64,000 bases of DNA from Phaseolus vulgaris (taxonomy: Eukaryota > Streptophyta > Magnoliopsida > Fabales > Fabaceae), in the NCBI RefSeq assembly GCF_000499845.2, contig NC_023756.2, forward strand, positions 33,688,763-33,752,762, read 5' to 3'. Numbering within the stretch: position 1 is the stretch's first letter; every line of letters starts with the position of its first letter. Positions 22,420 to 34,565 of this stretch are shown piece by piece. The notes beneath the pieces are model-generated. The model worked only from the letters and a program-made list of their open reading frames with translations. It searched no databases and had not been told where the DNA came from. Both the position numbers and the translations under genes were made by a program.

Positions 22420-24483
22420 CGCTACAAGAATATAGTTTGATTGACCAACTTTAAGTCAGCGCTAACATTTTAATAAATAAAAGCATTTATGCTAGTATCT
22501 AACTAGAGTTAGTTTAGCCAACTTTAATAGAGTTCTATAGAATTTGTTTAATGTTAAACACTAATAGAGTCACTTTAAACGACTTTGACCTGACACTAAC
22601 TAACTATTTTTAATAAGTAAAAATATTTATATTAATATCGACTCGCTGATACACCTAAAATAAATATTAAAAATAAATTAAGTTATTTTCAGACATGTTA
22701 ATTTTATTTTCTTTTAGTATTTATATTTAAGTTAGCATGGATTACATTTACACTAATTTTGTTTATTTTATTTTTTATTTGAGTTAGTATCGATTAAAAC
22801 AACACTAATATAATATATCTTTAATATTTATTTAATTCAGTGTCAGATTAACAAATACTAGTTTATATGTTATGAATACGTGTGTCTTCATGAAAACAAA
22901 TAAGAACCATATATTATTCTTAATTTAAAGGCCAAAATTTAAAGATAACAAATTTCTTCACCCACAATATAAATCTCTCCACATTCATCTCCTTCGTTCA
23001 CACTTATCTCTTTCATCCACAAACTCATCACATTCATCTACTTCACTCATACCCATCTTCTTCATCCACACTCATCTCCTTCATCCACACTCATTTCCTT
23101 CATATACATTAATCTCCTTTATCCACACTCTTTTCCTTCATTTACATTAATCTCCTTTATCCACACTCATCTCCTTCCCCACACTCATCTCCTTTATGCA
23201 CACTCATCTTCTTACATTCATTTTCTTTATCCACACTCATCTCCTTCATTCACACTCATGTATTTCATTCACACACATCTTCTACATCCACACTCGTGTT
23301 CTTCATCCACTACAATTTTTTTATTTGTTTTATTTTTATTGAAAATGAAGGCGTTGTATGAGAAACTTTACTTTTTAAATTATTGTCATTAGTGTCAACC
23401 ACACCAACACAAATTAAGTTAATATTGAATATAGATTTCATTTACCATCAGCTTAACTGACACTATATTAAATAAATTTTAAAATAAAAATTCATTAGCA
23501 TCGACTTGGTTGACATTAAATTTTTTTATTTAAAAATTAGTTTAAAAGTTAGTGATGAATTAACATAAGCTTAGCCAACATTACTTAGAGTCAATCTTCA
23601 AAAAGTCAAGACTAATAAATTAGTGTCCATAGTTTTATAGTTTGCTACATAGGTCAAACTAGCATTGACTTAGTTTACTCGAAATAAAATAAATAAGGTT
23701 AGTATTACTTATTTTTAGTATTTATAAATAATTAATATGATATGAATTTGTGTGCCTTTGTGACAAAAAATAGGAATCATAGATTGTTTTTAATCTAAAG
23801 GCCATATTTAAATATGACAAATCTCCTCACTTACCTTTTTGTATAAATTTCTTCACACTCATCTTCTCCATTCTCACTCATCTCCCTCATTCACACTCAC
23901 GCATCTCCTCACACTTATCTCCTTCATCTACATTCATCCAGACCCACCTTCTTCACTCACACTTATCTCCTTTATTATTAACACTTATCTACTTCATTCG
24001 CATTCATCTCCTTCATCAACATTGATCTCCTTCATTTCCTATAATTATTTTTGTATTTTTGTATTTTTTCATTTATATTTTATTTTATTGAAGATGAAAA
24101 CATTTTACTAGAAACTTACTTTGTTTAAATTATTGTCATTACTTTCAGTCAAATTGACATAATTTAAATTAAAATTTAAAATATATTTTAAAATAAAAAA
24201 CGTATTAGTGTCAGCCAAGCGGATGATAAATTGATTTAATTAAAAAAATTATTTTAAAATTAATTCAAAAATTATTTTAAAATTAATGATAAATTAGTGT
24301 TGGCTAAGCCAACGCTAGCTACTAAGAGTAGACCTTTAAAAGAGAACACTAATGATTCACCTTCATTAATTTTAGAGTTGCACATAAGTACGATGCTAAT
24401 TCAACATCATTGGCTAATTAGTGTCAACTTTTACTTGTTAACGTTGATTTTTGGCCAACTTTAAATATTATATTTTAGTAGTG
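22420..24483. mobile_element. Non-autonomous CACTA-like transposon
   Basis: Left end CGCTACAAGAATATAG. Right end, inverted, CACTACTAAAATATAATA; this matches CACTA termini apart from one base. Just inside both ends lie many direct and inverted copies of words such as GTTGGC-AAGCCAAC, GACCAACTTTAA and TAGTGTCA, as expected of subterminal binding repeats. No transposase is present; the interior is AT-rich with two CTTCATCCACACTCATCTC minisatellites. Flanking triplets (ACC, AAG) do not match, so no target duplication supports the ends. Confidence 0.55.
22970..23315. repeat. Minisatellite of CTCCTTCATCCACACTCAT units
   Basis: About 17-20 degenerate copies of an 18-22 bp pyrimidine-rich unit on the plus strand. 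A shorter related array lies at 23845-24035 in the same element. Confidence 0.75.
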
Positions 24484-24484
24484 A

Positions 24485-24850
24485 AGTTTTGTGTACTCGT
24501 GATTGGTAGGATATTTTAAGTGTTGTTAATGGCTTTGGTTTTAATAATAGATTTTGTCATTAGATTCTTACTATTCTTAAATATGTTGAGTTGTATCTTA
24601 GAGTTAATGGTGGTAAGGTAAGTTATTTTGATTCTCAAAAGGGATGTGAAACCAAGAGATTCTCTCTCCTTTCTTGTTTTGTCTTGCTAGTATGGGCTTA
24701 ATACAAACATCTTTAATTATTCATTCAACCCATAATATCTACTAAAGGTAATTTGTTCCCTTACATACTTTGTATGATGTTTTGATTTTCTACAAAGGTA
24801 GTAAGTTTTCTATTTAAAACATGTTGCATCTCCTTTATATATATAGAAAG
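24485..24850 (+). pseudogene. LINE reverse transcriptase fragment, left part
   Basis: Near 24605-24700 the reading LRVNGGKVSYFDSQKG, then RDVKPRDSLSFLVLS, resembles the LINE motif V.G...F...RG.RQGDPLSPLLF. The segment is cut by the gypsy insertion at 24851. Right of that insertion a short piece (37483-37640, LLGFNRGHM) may continue it. Degenerate, with stops. Confidence 0.5.
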
Positions 24851-25793
24851 TGATGGCAAAGACCTCAACCACACACAACCACATAATAAGGAGGATGAAG
24901 ACCTAAAGGTTGTTTATCGATTTATTTGCACATTTGGGTCAAAAGAAAAAATCTAGGGTGAAGGAATGTACGAACATATCCAAGAAGACCTCCAAGTCAT
25001 CAAAACATAAACTAGAGCTTTGGTCAGAAGAACACAAGAAGACTGAGTTTCTGCTAACTAGTCAACATTATTTTTTGGGCCAAGCTTTAACTTAAATAAA
25101 TTGTATAAAGTTGTTTAGGATTTCATGGGCCATGTATCAGGCCTAGTAGCATAAAATAATTGGACCAAATATTTGGGCCAAGTAGCATAGGTTTTTTGGC
25201 TTGAATTCGGGCCAATAGTAAAATAGGTCTAGTTAGGGTTAAAAGTGAGTAGTTAGGGTAACAATTGGGCTTCTTTGAGCCTAATGTAACCCTAAAACGT
25301 CTAGGGTATTTTGGAGGACGAAAATTACCTTGGCATGGAACACATGGATGTCCACAGGGGAACCTAGGAGTGGAGAGGATTTAGCATGGAAGGTGTGAGC
25401 TAAACATGGAAAGCATGACTCCACATGGAACCTTCTCATTTGAGAGTTTTATTTTGAATTTTCAAATTTTTGCTCCAAAATGTTCAACCCTCTCTCCTAT
25501 AAATAGAGATGCTTGGCTGATGAATTTTCAAGATGAATGAGTGAATTGCTGCCAAGATTGCTAGTCATCTCACTCTCTTGTCTTGTCCCTCTAGGATAGA
25601 CACTTTAATCTTCTTCTTCTTCACCTAACTCAAGTGATATGGCCCAACCAATCACTCTCCCTACCTATCATGCACCTTTAAGAAAACTATAACTCTATCT
25701 GAGCCATCCTTGTTCATCTCCTCCATTAAAGCTTCCACCAATCTTCTCCAAAATTCAAGAAAAGAATTTGGTCATGAAGGCACCATTCCATCA
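24851..25793 (+). repeat. 5' LTR of the gypsy element
   Basis: 943 bp, TGATGGCA...CCATTCCATCA. A plus-strand TATA box CCTATAAATAGAG lies near 25497. Two other copies of this LTR are in the window (36525-37482 and the split one at 45125-54027). Confidence 0.93.
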
Positions 25794-25795
25794 TT

Positions 25796-25811
25796 TGGTA
25801 TCATGAGCCAT
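25796..25811 (+). promoter_or_regulatory. Primer-binding site of the gypsy element
   Basis: TGGTATCATGAGCCA two bases after the LTR resembles the initiator tRNA-Met priming site TGGTATCAGAGC. Confidence 0.7.
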
Positions 25812-27630
25812 GGTTTTTCAAGAGATAAGTGCCATCTCTTCTTTTAATTTTTGTGTTCTTCATTTTTTTGTGTTGTTCATCTTTATCCTGAATTTTCTTG
25901 TTGTTTCTGTTTTAATTTTAGTTTGTGTTGCTGCTTTCTTAAATTCTATTTGGTGCATTTTGTTCAATTGGTCTTGAACAATCTGTGTTGCAGATTTTGT
26001 AAGTTTCTATTGAGTAATTATGTGTGTTGTTCTGTTTTTTCTTTATGCGAGTCTTTTTTATGTTTTTAATCCGTACAAATCTGTTTGGTTTGAGTCATTT
26101 TAATTTTTGAATCAATTCAAGTTTTGTCAAAGTCATGTTCATCCAAAATTGTCATCAATTCTATGTAGTACTTTTGTTGTTAATTTTGGTTGCTTGATTT
26201 TAATTTGAGTGCAGTTTATAATTCTGAATTTAAGCTTTGGTGCATTTTAATTTTTCCAGATTTGAGTCCATGCTTGTGTGTTTGTTCCATACAAGTTCAA
26301 TTTCAATCCAATTCCATTATGTTTTTGTAGTTTTATTGTTGTTTTTTTAATTCCAATATAGGTTTCCTCTATTTCACTGATTTTGTGCTGGCTGAAAACA
26401 TTTATAAAAATTAATTTCGTTTGCAAAAATTAAACATTTATAAAAATTAATTTCGTTTGCAAAAATTATGAGATTCTGTATTTGAGCAGTTTGATGTATT
26501 GAGAAAAAGTTAAAAAAAGAATTATAGAAAAATTCAAAATACAAAAAAAATGATAAATGAAAAACGATTAGAGTGCAAAATTGTGACTATGAAAAAAAAT
26601 TGAAGCGACAGTGATTTTGAAAAAAGTATTACAATAAATTGGCGCACTTTTTTGGTGAATTTCCAGCGCCGAATTTGAGCTTAAACATTGAGGTTTCTAT
26701 GGGTTAAATTTCAAATTCAAATTTGAATTATTCTGCCCAGCATAAATTCGGAAAGTCAAAGAAAATTTACACACAAAATTTTGTAGTGTTGTTTTTGGTT
26801 TTATTCATCTATTCTAGTTCCATTCACTAGGATTCCACTTTGTGTGCTACCTTTTCTTGTGTGCCCTAAGTTTTTGCTTGTCAATTTTATTGAATACTCT
26901 TTCAAGTCTTGTCAAATATCAATTCCCTTTGTTGTAGTCCTATTTTTAAATTGAGTTTTGTTGCTTTAAACTTGTTTGACCTCTTTTTGGTTGAAGTGAC
27001 CTAAAAAGTGCTTTGGTGAGTAGTGGAGTTAATTTTTTTTTTGTTTTTGGTGAGAGCTATATCACTAAAGAGGTGCGAATTTGAAAATTCAAGGTTGAAT
27101 ATCCTAAGGAGGCAAAGCAAGGGACAACAACAACCTCATACAAAATATACACAAATACCAAAAAAAGATATACAAGTGAAGGAGTGCATAGAATAGGTCT
27201 TAAAATTTTTGTGCATCAAAATTGTTGACCTAAATTTTCTTTGTATTTCTTTGAGTTTTAATTTGCAAAACTTTGATTAATTAGTGGATTAAAATTATCT
27301 TTAGTCAGTGAGTGTGTCTTCAATGTTCAAAGTGCCAAGAAGCCTCACCTTAGGAATTTGATTAGTTTTAAAGCTTTATAGATAGCAATTTTCATTTGTG
27401 TTTTATTGCTTTGCATTATTTATGGCATAAAACTTTGTTTTCATCTTTACTTGTGCTCTAAGTAAATTGCTTAGAGAAAGGTTTGTGAAAATGTTGTGGG
27501 ATAGTATCTGACAAGAAAAGGCTTGGTACCTCAGAGATCCTAGTGATCCACCTCCCTTTCCTGGGAAATTACCTACTTCACTCCACCTATCTTTCTTTCT
27601 GGAAACTACTTTTATCACATAACCTTAAGC
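25812..27630 (+). other. Untranslated leader of the gypsy element
   Basis: 1.8 kb of AT-rich sequence without coding signal, as in several plant gypsy groups. Includes a tandem duplication of about 37 bp at 26394-26466 (AACATTTATAAAAATTAATT...). Confidence 0.6.
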
Positions 27631-27739
27631 ATGTCTACTCATTCTTCAAGCCATAGGGAAAGTGATAGAAAATCCACAAAATCTCTTTTGAAAAGGGTTG
27701 AGTTCAAAAGAGTCTAAGTCCTTGTGTTGAACTTGTTTT
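27631..27739 (+). pseudogene. Gag start fused to the beginning of reverse transcriptase
   Basis: ATG at 27631 begins MSTHSSSHRESDRKS, a gag start. The frame around 27685-27739 then reads EKG, stop, VQKSLSPCVEL, which is the segment just before VPKKDG in gypsy reverse transcriptase (usually GW[VI]..SLSPCA). Most of gag and the protease are absent between the two. The copia insertion follows immediately. The stop replaces the usual Trp. Confidence 0.7.
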
Positions 27740-28855
27740 TGTTAGAATGTATGGCTTTAAACTAGAGGGGGTGAATGGTTTAAAGAGGGATTTCGAAAAC
27801 TTTTAAGCCTTGAATGAAATTACTTCGAGAATATCTTGATTAAGAAATCAGGTTTTCAAAACACAAAGCTAAAAGCACAGTTCCAGAAAAACAATCGGTT
27901 GTTTCACATAAACAATCAGTTGTTTATACCAGTTTACAAATATAAAAACTGAATTTAAAGAGTTAAGGGATAGAGAAAATGCACATAGAGATTTATACTG
28001 GTTCACTCTAAACCTAGAGCTACATCCAGTCTTCTCAGAAACCACTGAGGAATACCATTAAGCAATTAAACCTAGATCACTTACAACACAACCAAGAAAG
28101 TGACCTTGATCCCCTCAAGACACACACTTCTCTTAGTCAACACACCAACACTAAGAATGTTGATCTTGATCCCCTCAAGAACACACAACACTTCTCAGCA
28201 AACACACAAAGTTCTTTCAACAGATACAAGGATTACACTTGTTACATAAGCAAATCTGAAATCAGTACAAGAGAAAATCCTAGCTCACACTTTTTGATCA
28301 ATCTCAATCTCTAAGCAATCTCAACTTTTCAAAAACTCAAAATCAGTGAAAAACTCAAATCTGTTTTTCTGTATTTATCAAAGTTTGTTGTTTGTTATCA
28401 AATCTTAACAAACTATTAATTGCCTTTAAAGATTGGTCAAAGCATTAAAAACAGGAGCGTAAACAATTAGAAAATCATTTAATGCTCAGTCAAAGCACAA
28501 ACCATTTTTCTGTTATGGTACCAAAACAAACAATCAGTTGTTTCCACGAATCAATAGTTTGTTTTGGTTTTGACAGCTCAACCATTTGAAAAAACAATTT
28601 TCAACTTTTTCTAAAAACACCGAAGTATAAAACAATCGGTTGTTTCGATAAAACAATCGGTTGTTTTTCACTTAGTTTGAAAAACACTTTTCTTTTAAAA
28701 AGATTGAGAATGCTTTGGATTCAATCAAGAGTGGATTACAATATTCAATCTACCCCAGATCCTAACTAAGACAACTGAGCAACAACAAGCACAACCTTCA
28801 ACATCCTTCAAAGGGTTTTGGATTCTTCAAAGCTTGAACACCACTTGGTTCAACA
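27740..28855 (-). repeat. 3' LTR of the copia element
   Basis: 1116 bp. About 80 bp longer than its partner at 34584, which lacks part of the CACACTTCTC/AACCTAGATCAC region. Contains three pairs of the 15-bp motif AACAATCGGTTGTTT-like, each pair 21 bp apart. Confidence 0.92.
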
Positions 28856-28873
28856 ATCTCCCCCTATTTGATG
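28856..28873 (-). promoter_or_regulatory. Polypurine tract of the copia element
   Basis: Minus strand CATCAAATAGGGGGAGAT directly before the 3' LTR, the standard copia plus-strand primer. Confidence 0.85.
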
Positions 28874-29036
28874 AAGACAAATCCCTGGTGCTTGTGTTTG
28901 ATCTGATTGAATATAAAGCAGTACCTGCAAAAGAAAAACATATATACCATTCAATGCAGCAGTAGCAGGTTAGATTTTCACACATTTAAAACATAAGTGA
29001 TAAATCCTGATAAACAATTGGTTGTTTACTCGAAAC

Positions 29037-30176
29037 TGTTGAACCAAGTGGTGTTCAATGTTTTGAAGAATCCAAATCCTTTGAAGGATGTTGAATCCTC
29101 TGCTTTGCTTGGTGTTGTTGTGCTGGTTTAAGCTTTGCTCCGGGGTAGTTTAATGTTGTAATCCACCCTTAGATTAAATCTCAAGCAATTAGCATCTCAA
29201 TCTTTATCAAAGTAAAATGTTTTTCAAACTAAGTTGAAACAACCGATTGTTTTGTCGAAACAACCGATTGTTTACACTTAGGTGTTTTGAGAAAGTTTGA
29301 AAACTGTTTTTGAATGGTGAAAACTGTTAAGTAACAAAACAACCGATTGATTCGAGGAAACAACTGATTGTTTGTTTTGGAATCATAATAGAAAAATTGT
29401 TTTCTTTGACTGAGCTTTAAATGCTTTAACTGAATACGCTCTAGTCATTAAATGCTTTGACCAATCTATTTTAAATGCAATTAAGAGTTTGTTAAGATTT
29501 GATAACAAACTATATCTTTGTATAAATTCAGAAAAACTGTTTTTAAGAATTAAGAATCTTGAGAGAAAGTTTTTGCTAAGAGTTTTTCAAAGAGTTCTGA
29601 GATTGCTTAAGAGTTTTGAGATTGATCAAGGTGCTGGAATAGGATTCTACTTGTATTGATTTCAGATATTCATCTGTAACAAGTGTAATCTTTGTAAACT
29701 GCTGAACAATTCGTTTGTGTGTTTTTGCTGAGATTGGTTGTGTGTTCTTGAGGTGTTCAAGATCAGCAATCTTAGTGTTGGCCAAGGAGAGTGTGTTTCT
29801 TGAGGTTTTCAGGGTCATTCTCTTGGTTGTTGTGTAAGTGATCAATGTGTGATTACTTAGTGGATTTTCTTAGAGTTCTGAGAAGACTGGATGTAGCTCT
29901 GGATTTGGAGTGAACCAGTATAAACAACTGTGTACAATTTCTCTATCCCTATCTCTTTAAATTCAGTTTTGTCATTTTGAGACTGGTATAAACAACCGAT
30001 TGTTTCGCTAAAACAACCGATTGTTTTTCCAGCTTTGTGCTTTTTTTGTTTGTTTTGAAAAACTGAATCCTTAATCAAGGTTCTCTCAAAGAATTTTCAT
30101 TTCAAGTTTAAAAGTTTTCTAAAATCCTTCTTAAACAATTCACCCCCCCTCTCGTTTAAGGTCATATATTCTAACA
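29037..30176 (+). mobile_element. Inverted solo LTR of the same copia family
   Basis: 1140 bp beginning TGTTGAACCAAG and ending ATTCTAACA, the reverse complement of the flanking element's LTRs. Both flanks are GAAAC (29032-29036, 30177-30181), an exact target duplication. It inserted in the untranslated stretch between RNase H and the polypurine tract, then lost its interior by LTR-LTR recombination. Confidence 0.93.
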
Positions 30177-30330
30177 GAAACAATCGGTTGTTTCTATCAG
30201 CAGCAGTAGAAAACAGTTTTATATCAGAGATTTTAACAAAATTAAACAGTTTTAGATAAGGATACACAAAACCAAATTATTCTCCCCCTATTTGTCTTCA
30301 CAAATAGACTTTAACAGTAACAAAACAGAT

Positions 30331-31089
30331 TTAGGAGAGATTATTAAGATCAAGGATACCTAACTCATTTCTTAGGAGGAAAAACCACTCTTTTGGTAGT
30401 GGTTTAGTGAAGATGTCAGTTAATTGCAGTTTGGTCTCCACAAGCTTCACTTCACAGTTTCCATTGTTTACATGATCCCTGATGAAATGATGCCTTATCT
30501 CAATATGTTTGGTCCTTGAGTGTTGAATCTGATTTTTGGTAAGATTGATGGCACTTGTGTTATCACACATCAAAGGGACTTTGCTGATCTTCAATCCAAA
30601 GTCTGCAAGTTGTTGTTTGAGCCACAAAATCTGTGCACATCAGCTTCCAACAACAATATACTCAGCCTCAGCAGTAGAGAGAGCAACACAAGCTTGCTTC
30701 TTGCTATGCCATGAGATTAGGTTTGAGCCAAGAAGGTGGCAATTTCCACTTGTGCTCTTTCTATCTAGCTTGCAACCTGCAAAGTCAGAATCTGAATGAC
30801 CAATTAAATGAATTGGAGAGTGAGAAGGATACCATAACCCAACAGATGATGTTCCTTTGAGATATTTCAGAATTCTTTTTGCAGCTTTGAAGTGTGACTC
30901 TTTAGGATTTGCTTGATATCTAACACATAGACACACCGCAAACATGATGTCCGGCCTACTAGCTGTTAGATAAAGCAAATAGTCAATCAATCCTCTGTAT
31001 TTGGTTTGATCTACACTCTTTCCAGCAGTATCAGTATCCATGTAGCAGCTTGATGGCATTGGAGTGCTTGCTTCTTTGCAACTCTCCAT
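30331..31089 (-). pseudogene. Copia RNase H domain
   Basis: Two same-frame pieces joined by a stop at about 30637-30639. The first (31089-30640) has the connection region SRPDIMFAVCLCVRYQ and the RNase H motifs GHSDSDFAG and STAEAEY. The second (30627-30331) has LMCDNTSAINLTKN, SRTKHIEIRHHFIRDHV and LTDIFTKPLP, the usual end of a copia polyprotein. Catalytic D, E, D positions are visible, but the stop replaces a residue after VVGS, probably Cys. Confidence 0.88.
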
Positions 31090-32067
31090 TTCAAATTTCT
31101 TGAGAATCTCCTTGCAATACTTTGATTGACATAGAAGATCCCATCCTTTGTTTGCTTAACTTGCAATCCGAGAAAGAAAGATAGTTCTCCCATCATAGAC
31201 ATTTCAAACTCTCCTTTCATTGCAGCCACAAATTCTTCACACAAACTATCTTGTGTAGCACCAAAGATGATGTCATCAACATAGATTTGCACAAGAATTA
31301 TTTCTGAATTTTACTTCTTGATGAAGAGAATCTTGTCTACCATTCCCCTTTCATAACCATGAGATAGCAGAAAGTTGGTAAGCCTCTCATACCAATGCCT
31401 TGGAGCTTGCTTCAGTCCATACAAAGCTTTCTTCAACTTGATGACATGGTTGGGATGCTTATGATCTTCAAAACCCGATGTTTGATCTACATAAACTTCC
31501 ACATTGATGTAGCCATTCAAGAAGGCACTCTTGACATCCATTTGGAAGAGTTTGAAACCACTCATACAAGCAAAAGCCAGCAGCAGCCTCCAACCTTGCA
31601 ACACGGGCAAAGGTTTCACTGTAATCTATGCCCTCCTCTTGATTGTAGCCTTTGGCAACTACCCTTGCTTTGTTCTTTGTGATCACACCATCTTCATCCA
31701 ACTTATTCCTAAACACCCACTTCGACCCTATAATGTTCATATCATTTGTTCTAGGGACAAGAAACCATACCTCATTCCTTGCAAACTGATTCAACTCTTC
31801 ATGCATAGCTTCAACCCACTTCTCATCCTTGAGAGCTTCATCAATTGACTTTGGTTTAATTTGTGAGACGAAAGCTGTGTGCATGCAGAAGTTTGAGATG
31901 GAGCTTCGTGTGGAGACACCTTCCTTTATCTGCCCTATGATGTTTTCCATTAACAGATCTCTAGGAATCCTCCACTCTTTGGGCAACTCACTCTTTTGCA
32001 GAATTTCAATCGGTTGTTTCTGCAAATCAACCAGTTGTTTTTCTGCACAGATTTCCAGCTTCTCCAA
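31011..32067 (-). pseudogene. Copia reverse transcriptase, frameshifted
   Basis: Domain start at 32067-31470: WVEAMHEELNQFARNEVW, GSKWVFRNKLDEDG, ARVVAKGYNQEEGIDYSETF, the RVT_2 family (PF07727). Near 31590 the frame shifts into FKLFQMDVKSAFLNGYI (catalytic D) and KLKKALYGLKQAPRHWYE. A stop at about 31311 leads to the piece holding YVDDIIFG (catalytic DD, near 31280). A further shift near 31090 leads into RNase H. All catalytic motifs are present but lie in three frames. Confidence 0.88.
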
Positions 32068-32076
32068 ACTGATGCT

Positions 32077-32796
32077 TTATTCATCCTCTTTAGCTCTGGT
32101 CTTTGGGATTTGATTGTTTCTGCGATCTACCTCATCAAAGACAACGTGAATTGATTCTTCTACAGTTATTAGTCTCTTGTTGTAGATTCTGTATGCATGA
32201 CTTGTGAGAGAATAACCTATGAAGATGTCAAGATCATCTTTTTCATCAAACATCCCTAAGCTTTCCTTTCCATTGTTTAGAACAAAACAGTTGCAACCGA
32301 AAACTCTGAGATGATTGATGTTAGGCTTCCTTCCATTGAAGAGTTCATAAGGAGTCTTCTGCAGAATTGGCCTAATTAGCACTCTATTCATCACATAACA
32401 AGAAGTGCTAACTGTATCAACCCAAAAGTACTTAGGAAGAGATGATTCACTAAGCATTGTCCTTGCTAGCTCTTCAAGAGACCTGTTCTTCCTCTCTACC
32501 ACACCATTCTGTTGTGGAGTTCTTGGAGCAGAGAAGTTGTGCAAAATCCCCATCTTCTCACAGAACTTGCTGAACTTCTCATTTTGGAATTCTCCTCCAT
32601 GATCACTTCTAATAGAGCATATGTTGCAGTTCTTTGTATTTTGCAACCTTCTTGCTAGCTTCTTGAATGCAGAAAAGGCATCACTCTTTGATTCCAAGAA
32701 AAGAGTCCAAGTGAACCTAGAAAAGTCATCAACAATAACAAAAGCATAATAATTTCCACCAAGGCTCATAGTTCTTGATGGTCCAAAAAGATCCAT
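32077..32796 (-). pseudogene. Copia integrase core
   Basis: Contains MDLFGPSRTMSLGGNYY, VIVDDFSRFTW, IRSDHGGEF, PQQNGVVERKNRSLEE: the D, D and E of an rve-type integrase core in normal spacing. After it come RVFGCNCFV and the GYSLTSHAYRIYN region that links integrase to reverse transcriptase. The frame ends at a TAA at 32077, ten bases before the next frame, so the polyprotein is cut here. Confidence 0.88.
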
Positions 32797-33400
32797 GTGA
32801 AAAAGCTCAAGGGGTTTTAAAGAAGAAACAACATTTTTTTATTTCAAAAGAACTTTTCACTTGTTTTCTTTTTTGACAAGCTTCACAAATATGGCCCTTC
32901 TCAAACTTGAGCTTTGGTAGCCCAATCACAAGATCCCTTGAAATTAGCTTGTTCAAGTGATTCATGTGAATATGAGCAATTCTTCTATGCCAAAGTCAAG
33001 ACTCATCTTGCTTGGATAGAAGACAACCAATTGAACATGGTGAAGAGATATCTAGAAGATACACATTATTGACTCTCTTACCTACCAATATTACCTCTTT
33101 GGTGTTGGGTAGACAGATTTCACATGTGTTTGAATTGAACATCACTTGATATCCCTTGTCACATAGTTGGTTAATGCTCAACAGATTGTGCTTTAGACCT
33201 TCTACAAAGAGCACATCATGGATGACCAAGATGTCTTTGTCTCCTATGGATCCTCTCCCAATAATCCTTCCTTTGTTGTTGTCCCTATAGGTGACATGCC
33301 CTTTTTGCTTAAAGGAGATGCTCAGGAACTTTGATTTGTCCCCTGTCATGTGCTTGGAACATCCGCTGTCCAAGTACCATAGTTTCTTGCTCTCCTCCAA
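32797..33400 (-). pseudogene. Copia protease and GAG-pre-integrase domain
   Basis: 33400-32996 has the protease motif WYLDSGCSKHMTG (active-site DSG) and [22 protein letters not shown] at 32996-32998 stands where WLWHRR is usual (Trp lost). The frame then continues HRRIAHIHMNHLNKLI and CEACQKRKQVKSSFE, the zinc-binding HHCC region of the integrase N-terminus. A run of seven A near 32830 appears to carry one extra base, shifting the frame before the integrase core. Confidence 0.85.
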
Positions 33401-33421
33401 GATTTCCTACAAAGAAGATTT

Positions 33422-34432
33422 TCAAGTACAAAGATTTGGTCCCCTTATGAATGTGGGTCCATTTGGTTTACATTCATCAATTGAATCTTTATTGCACTTA
33501 GGAATCCACTTCATAAAGCCCTTAGGAACAACATATTTTCTGATTTTACAGAACCTCACAGAATGACCTCTTTTCATGCAGTAGAAGCATGTAACAATCA
33601 GTTGTTTCGATGGTCCAATCAGTAGTTTTTCTGGCATTTTCGAAAATGATTTTGAAAGTATATCTTGTTTGTTTTGTGGGTTAAAACCCAATCCAGCTTT
33701 TCCAAAAACACAGTTTTGAGATGCCAAGACATTTTCAAAGTTGGATTGACCTTTAGAAAGCTTATCCACAGTTTTAACAAGATAGTGGACCTTCTTTTCA
33801 AGATTTTCGCAATTTTCACAAACAAGAGTATCACACTTGCAAGAGGAGTTTTTGTAAATGATTTCAAGGTTTTCAAAATCTGGTTTTGAATTTTCTAATT
33901 CCTCTTCCAGTGATTTTATTCTGTTTTCAAGCCAGATATTCATTCCCTTTAACCGATTGTTCAAGAGGGCCAATCGGTTGGCTTCTTCATGCGTTTCTTG
34001 AAAGGCTTGAAGTAATTGACTATAATTTTCAGAGTTTGAAGAGTTAAATGAACTTACACTACTTGAGTCATCCTCCTTTCTGGCCATGAAGCAAAGGTTG
34101 AGGCTTTTCTTGTTTTGCCTTCTTTTCCTTCTTGCTTGACTTTTTGACCTTGCCTCCTTTGGTTCATTGTTTCCATGAGCAGCCTTGAGTGTGTCCCACA
34201 TCTCTTTAGCAGTTTTGCATTTTGATACCCTGAAAAACTCATTAGTATCTAGTGCATAAGCTATTATGTTTTGAGCAGTACAATCAAGCTTGGCCATTTT
34301 ACATTCATCATTGGTCCATTGAGACCAAGGTTTTGCAATGAAAGAACCATTCTTATTAATTTTTGGAATGTAAGGACCATTCTTAATTGAATCCCAAATT
34401 CCTTGATCACTAGATTCCACAAAGATTTTCAT
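33422..34432 (-). CDS. Copia gag protein, open but probably shortened
   Basis: Open for 336 codons. The N-terminal part (GIWDSIKNGPYIPKINKNGS, KMAKLDCTAQNIIAYALDTN, KTAKEMWDTLKAAHG) is the copia gag UBN2-type domain. After residue 92 it jumps to a basic stretch (KSQARRKRRQNKKS) normally found much later, so the middle of the capsid domain seems deleted in frame. A coiled coil follows (NRLALLNNRLKGMNIW...ENRIKSLEEELE), then a zinc knuckle CFYCMKRGHSVRFC (CX2CX4HX4C) near residue 284. The RNA-binding end is intact; capsid assembly is doubtful. Confidence 0.85.
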   Translation of the reverse strand: MKIFVESSDQGIWDSIKNGPYIPKINKNGSFIAKPWSQWTNDECKMAKLDCTAQNIIAYALDTNEFFRVSKCKTAKEMWDTLKAAHGNNEPKEARSKSQARRKRRQNKKSLNLCFMARKEDDSSSVSSFNSSNSENYSQLLQAFQETHEEANRLALLNNRLKGMNIWLENRIKSLEEELENSKPDFENLEIIYKNSSCKCDTLVCENCENLEKKVHYLVKTVDKLSKGQSNFENVLASQNCVFGKAGLGFNPQNKQDILSKSFSKMPEKLLIGPSKQLIVTCFYCMKRGHSVRFCKIRKYVVPKGFMKWIPKCNKDSIDECKPNGPTFIRGPNLCT

Positions 34433-34565
34433 TCTGGCTTCCCAATACTTTGTAATTCAATCCACAGAATAAAGGTCGTTTGTAGATTGAAGCACCTTCC
34501 TCAAAAGCTTGTTTTCCAACCATAGAAAAAAGATTTTTTGATCAACTTGAATAACTTTCAAGAAC

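Noticed and set aside
22970..24040. CRISPR-like array
   Set aside because: Units are contiguous and degenerate with no unique spacers; this is plant nuclear DNA.
25851..26069. Cysteine/phenylalanine-rich 72-residue secreted peptide
   Set aside because: Lies in the untranslated leader of the gypsy element; composition follows T-rich DNA.
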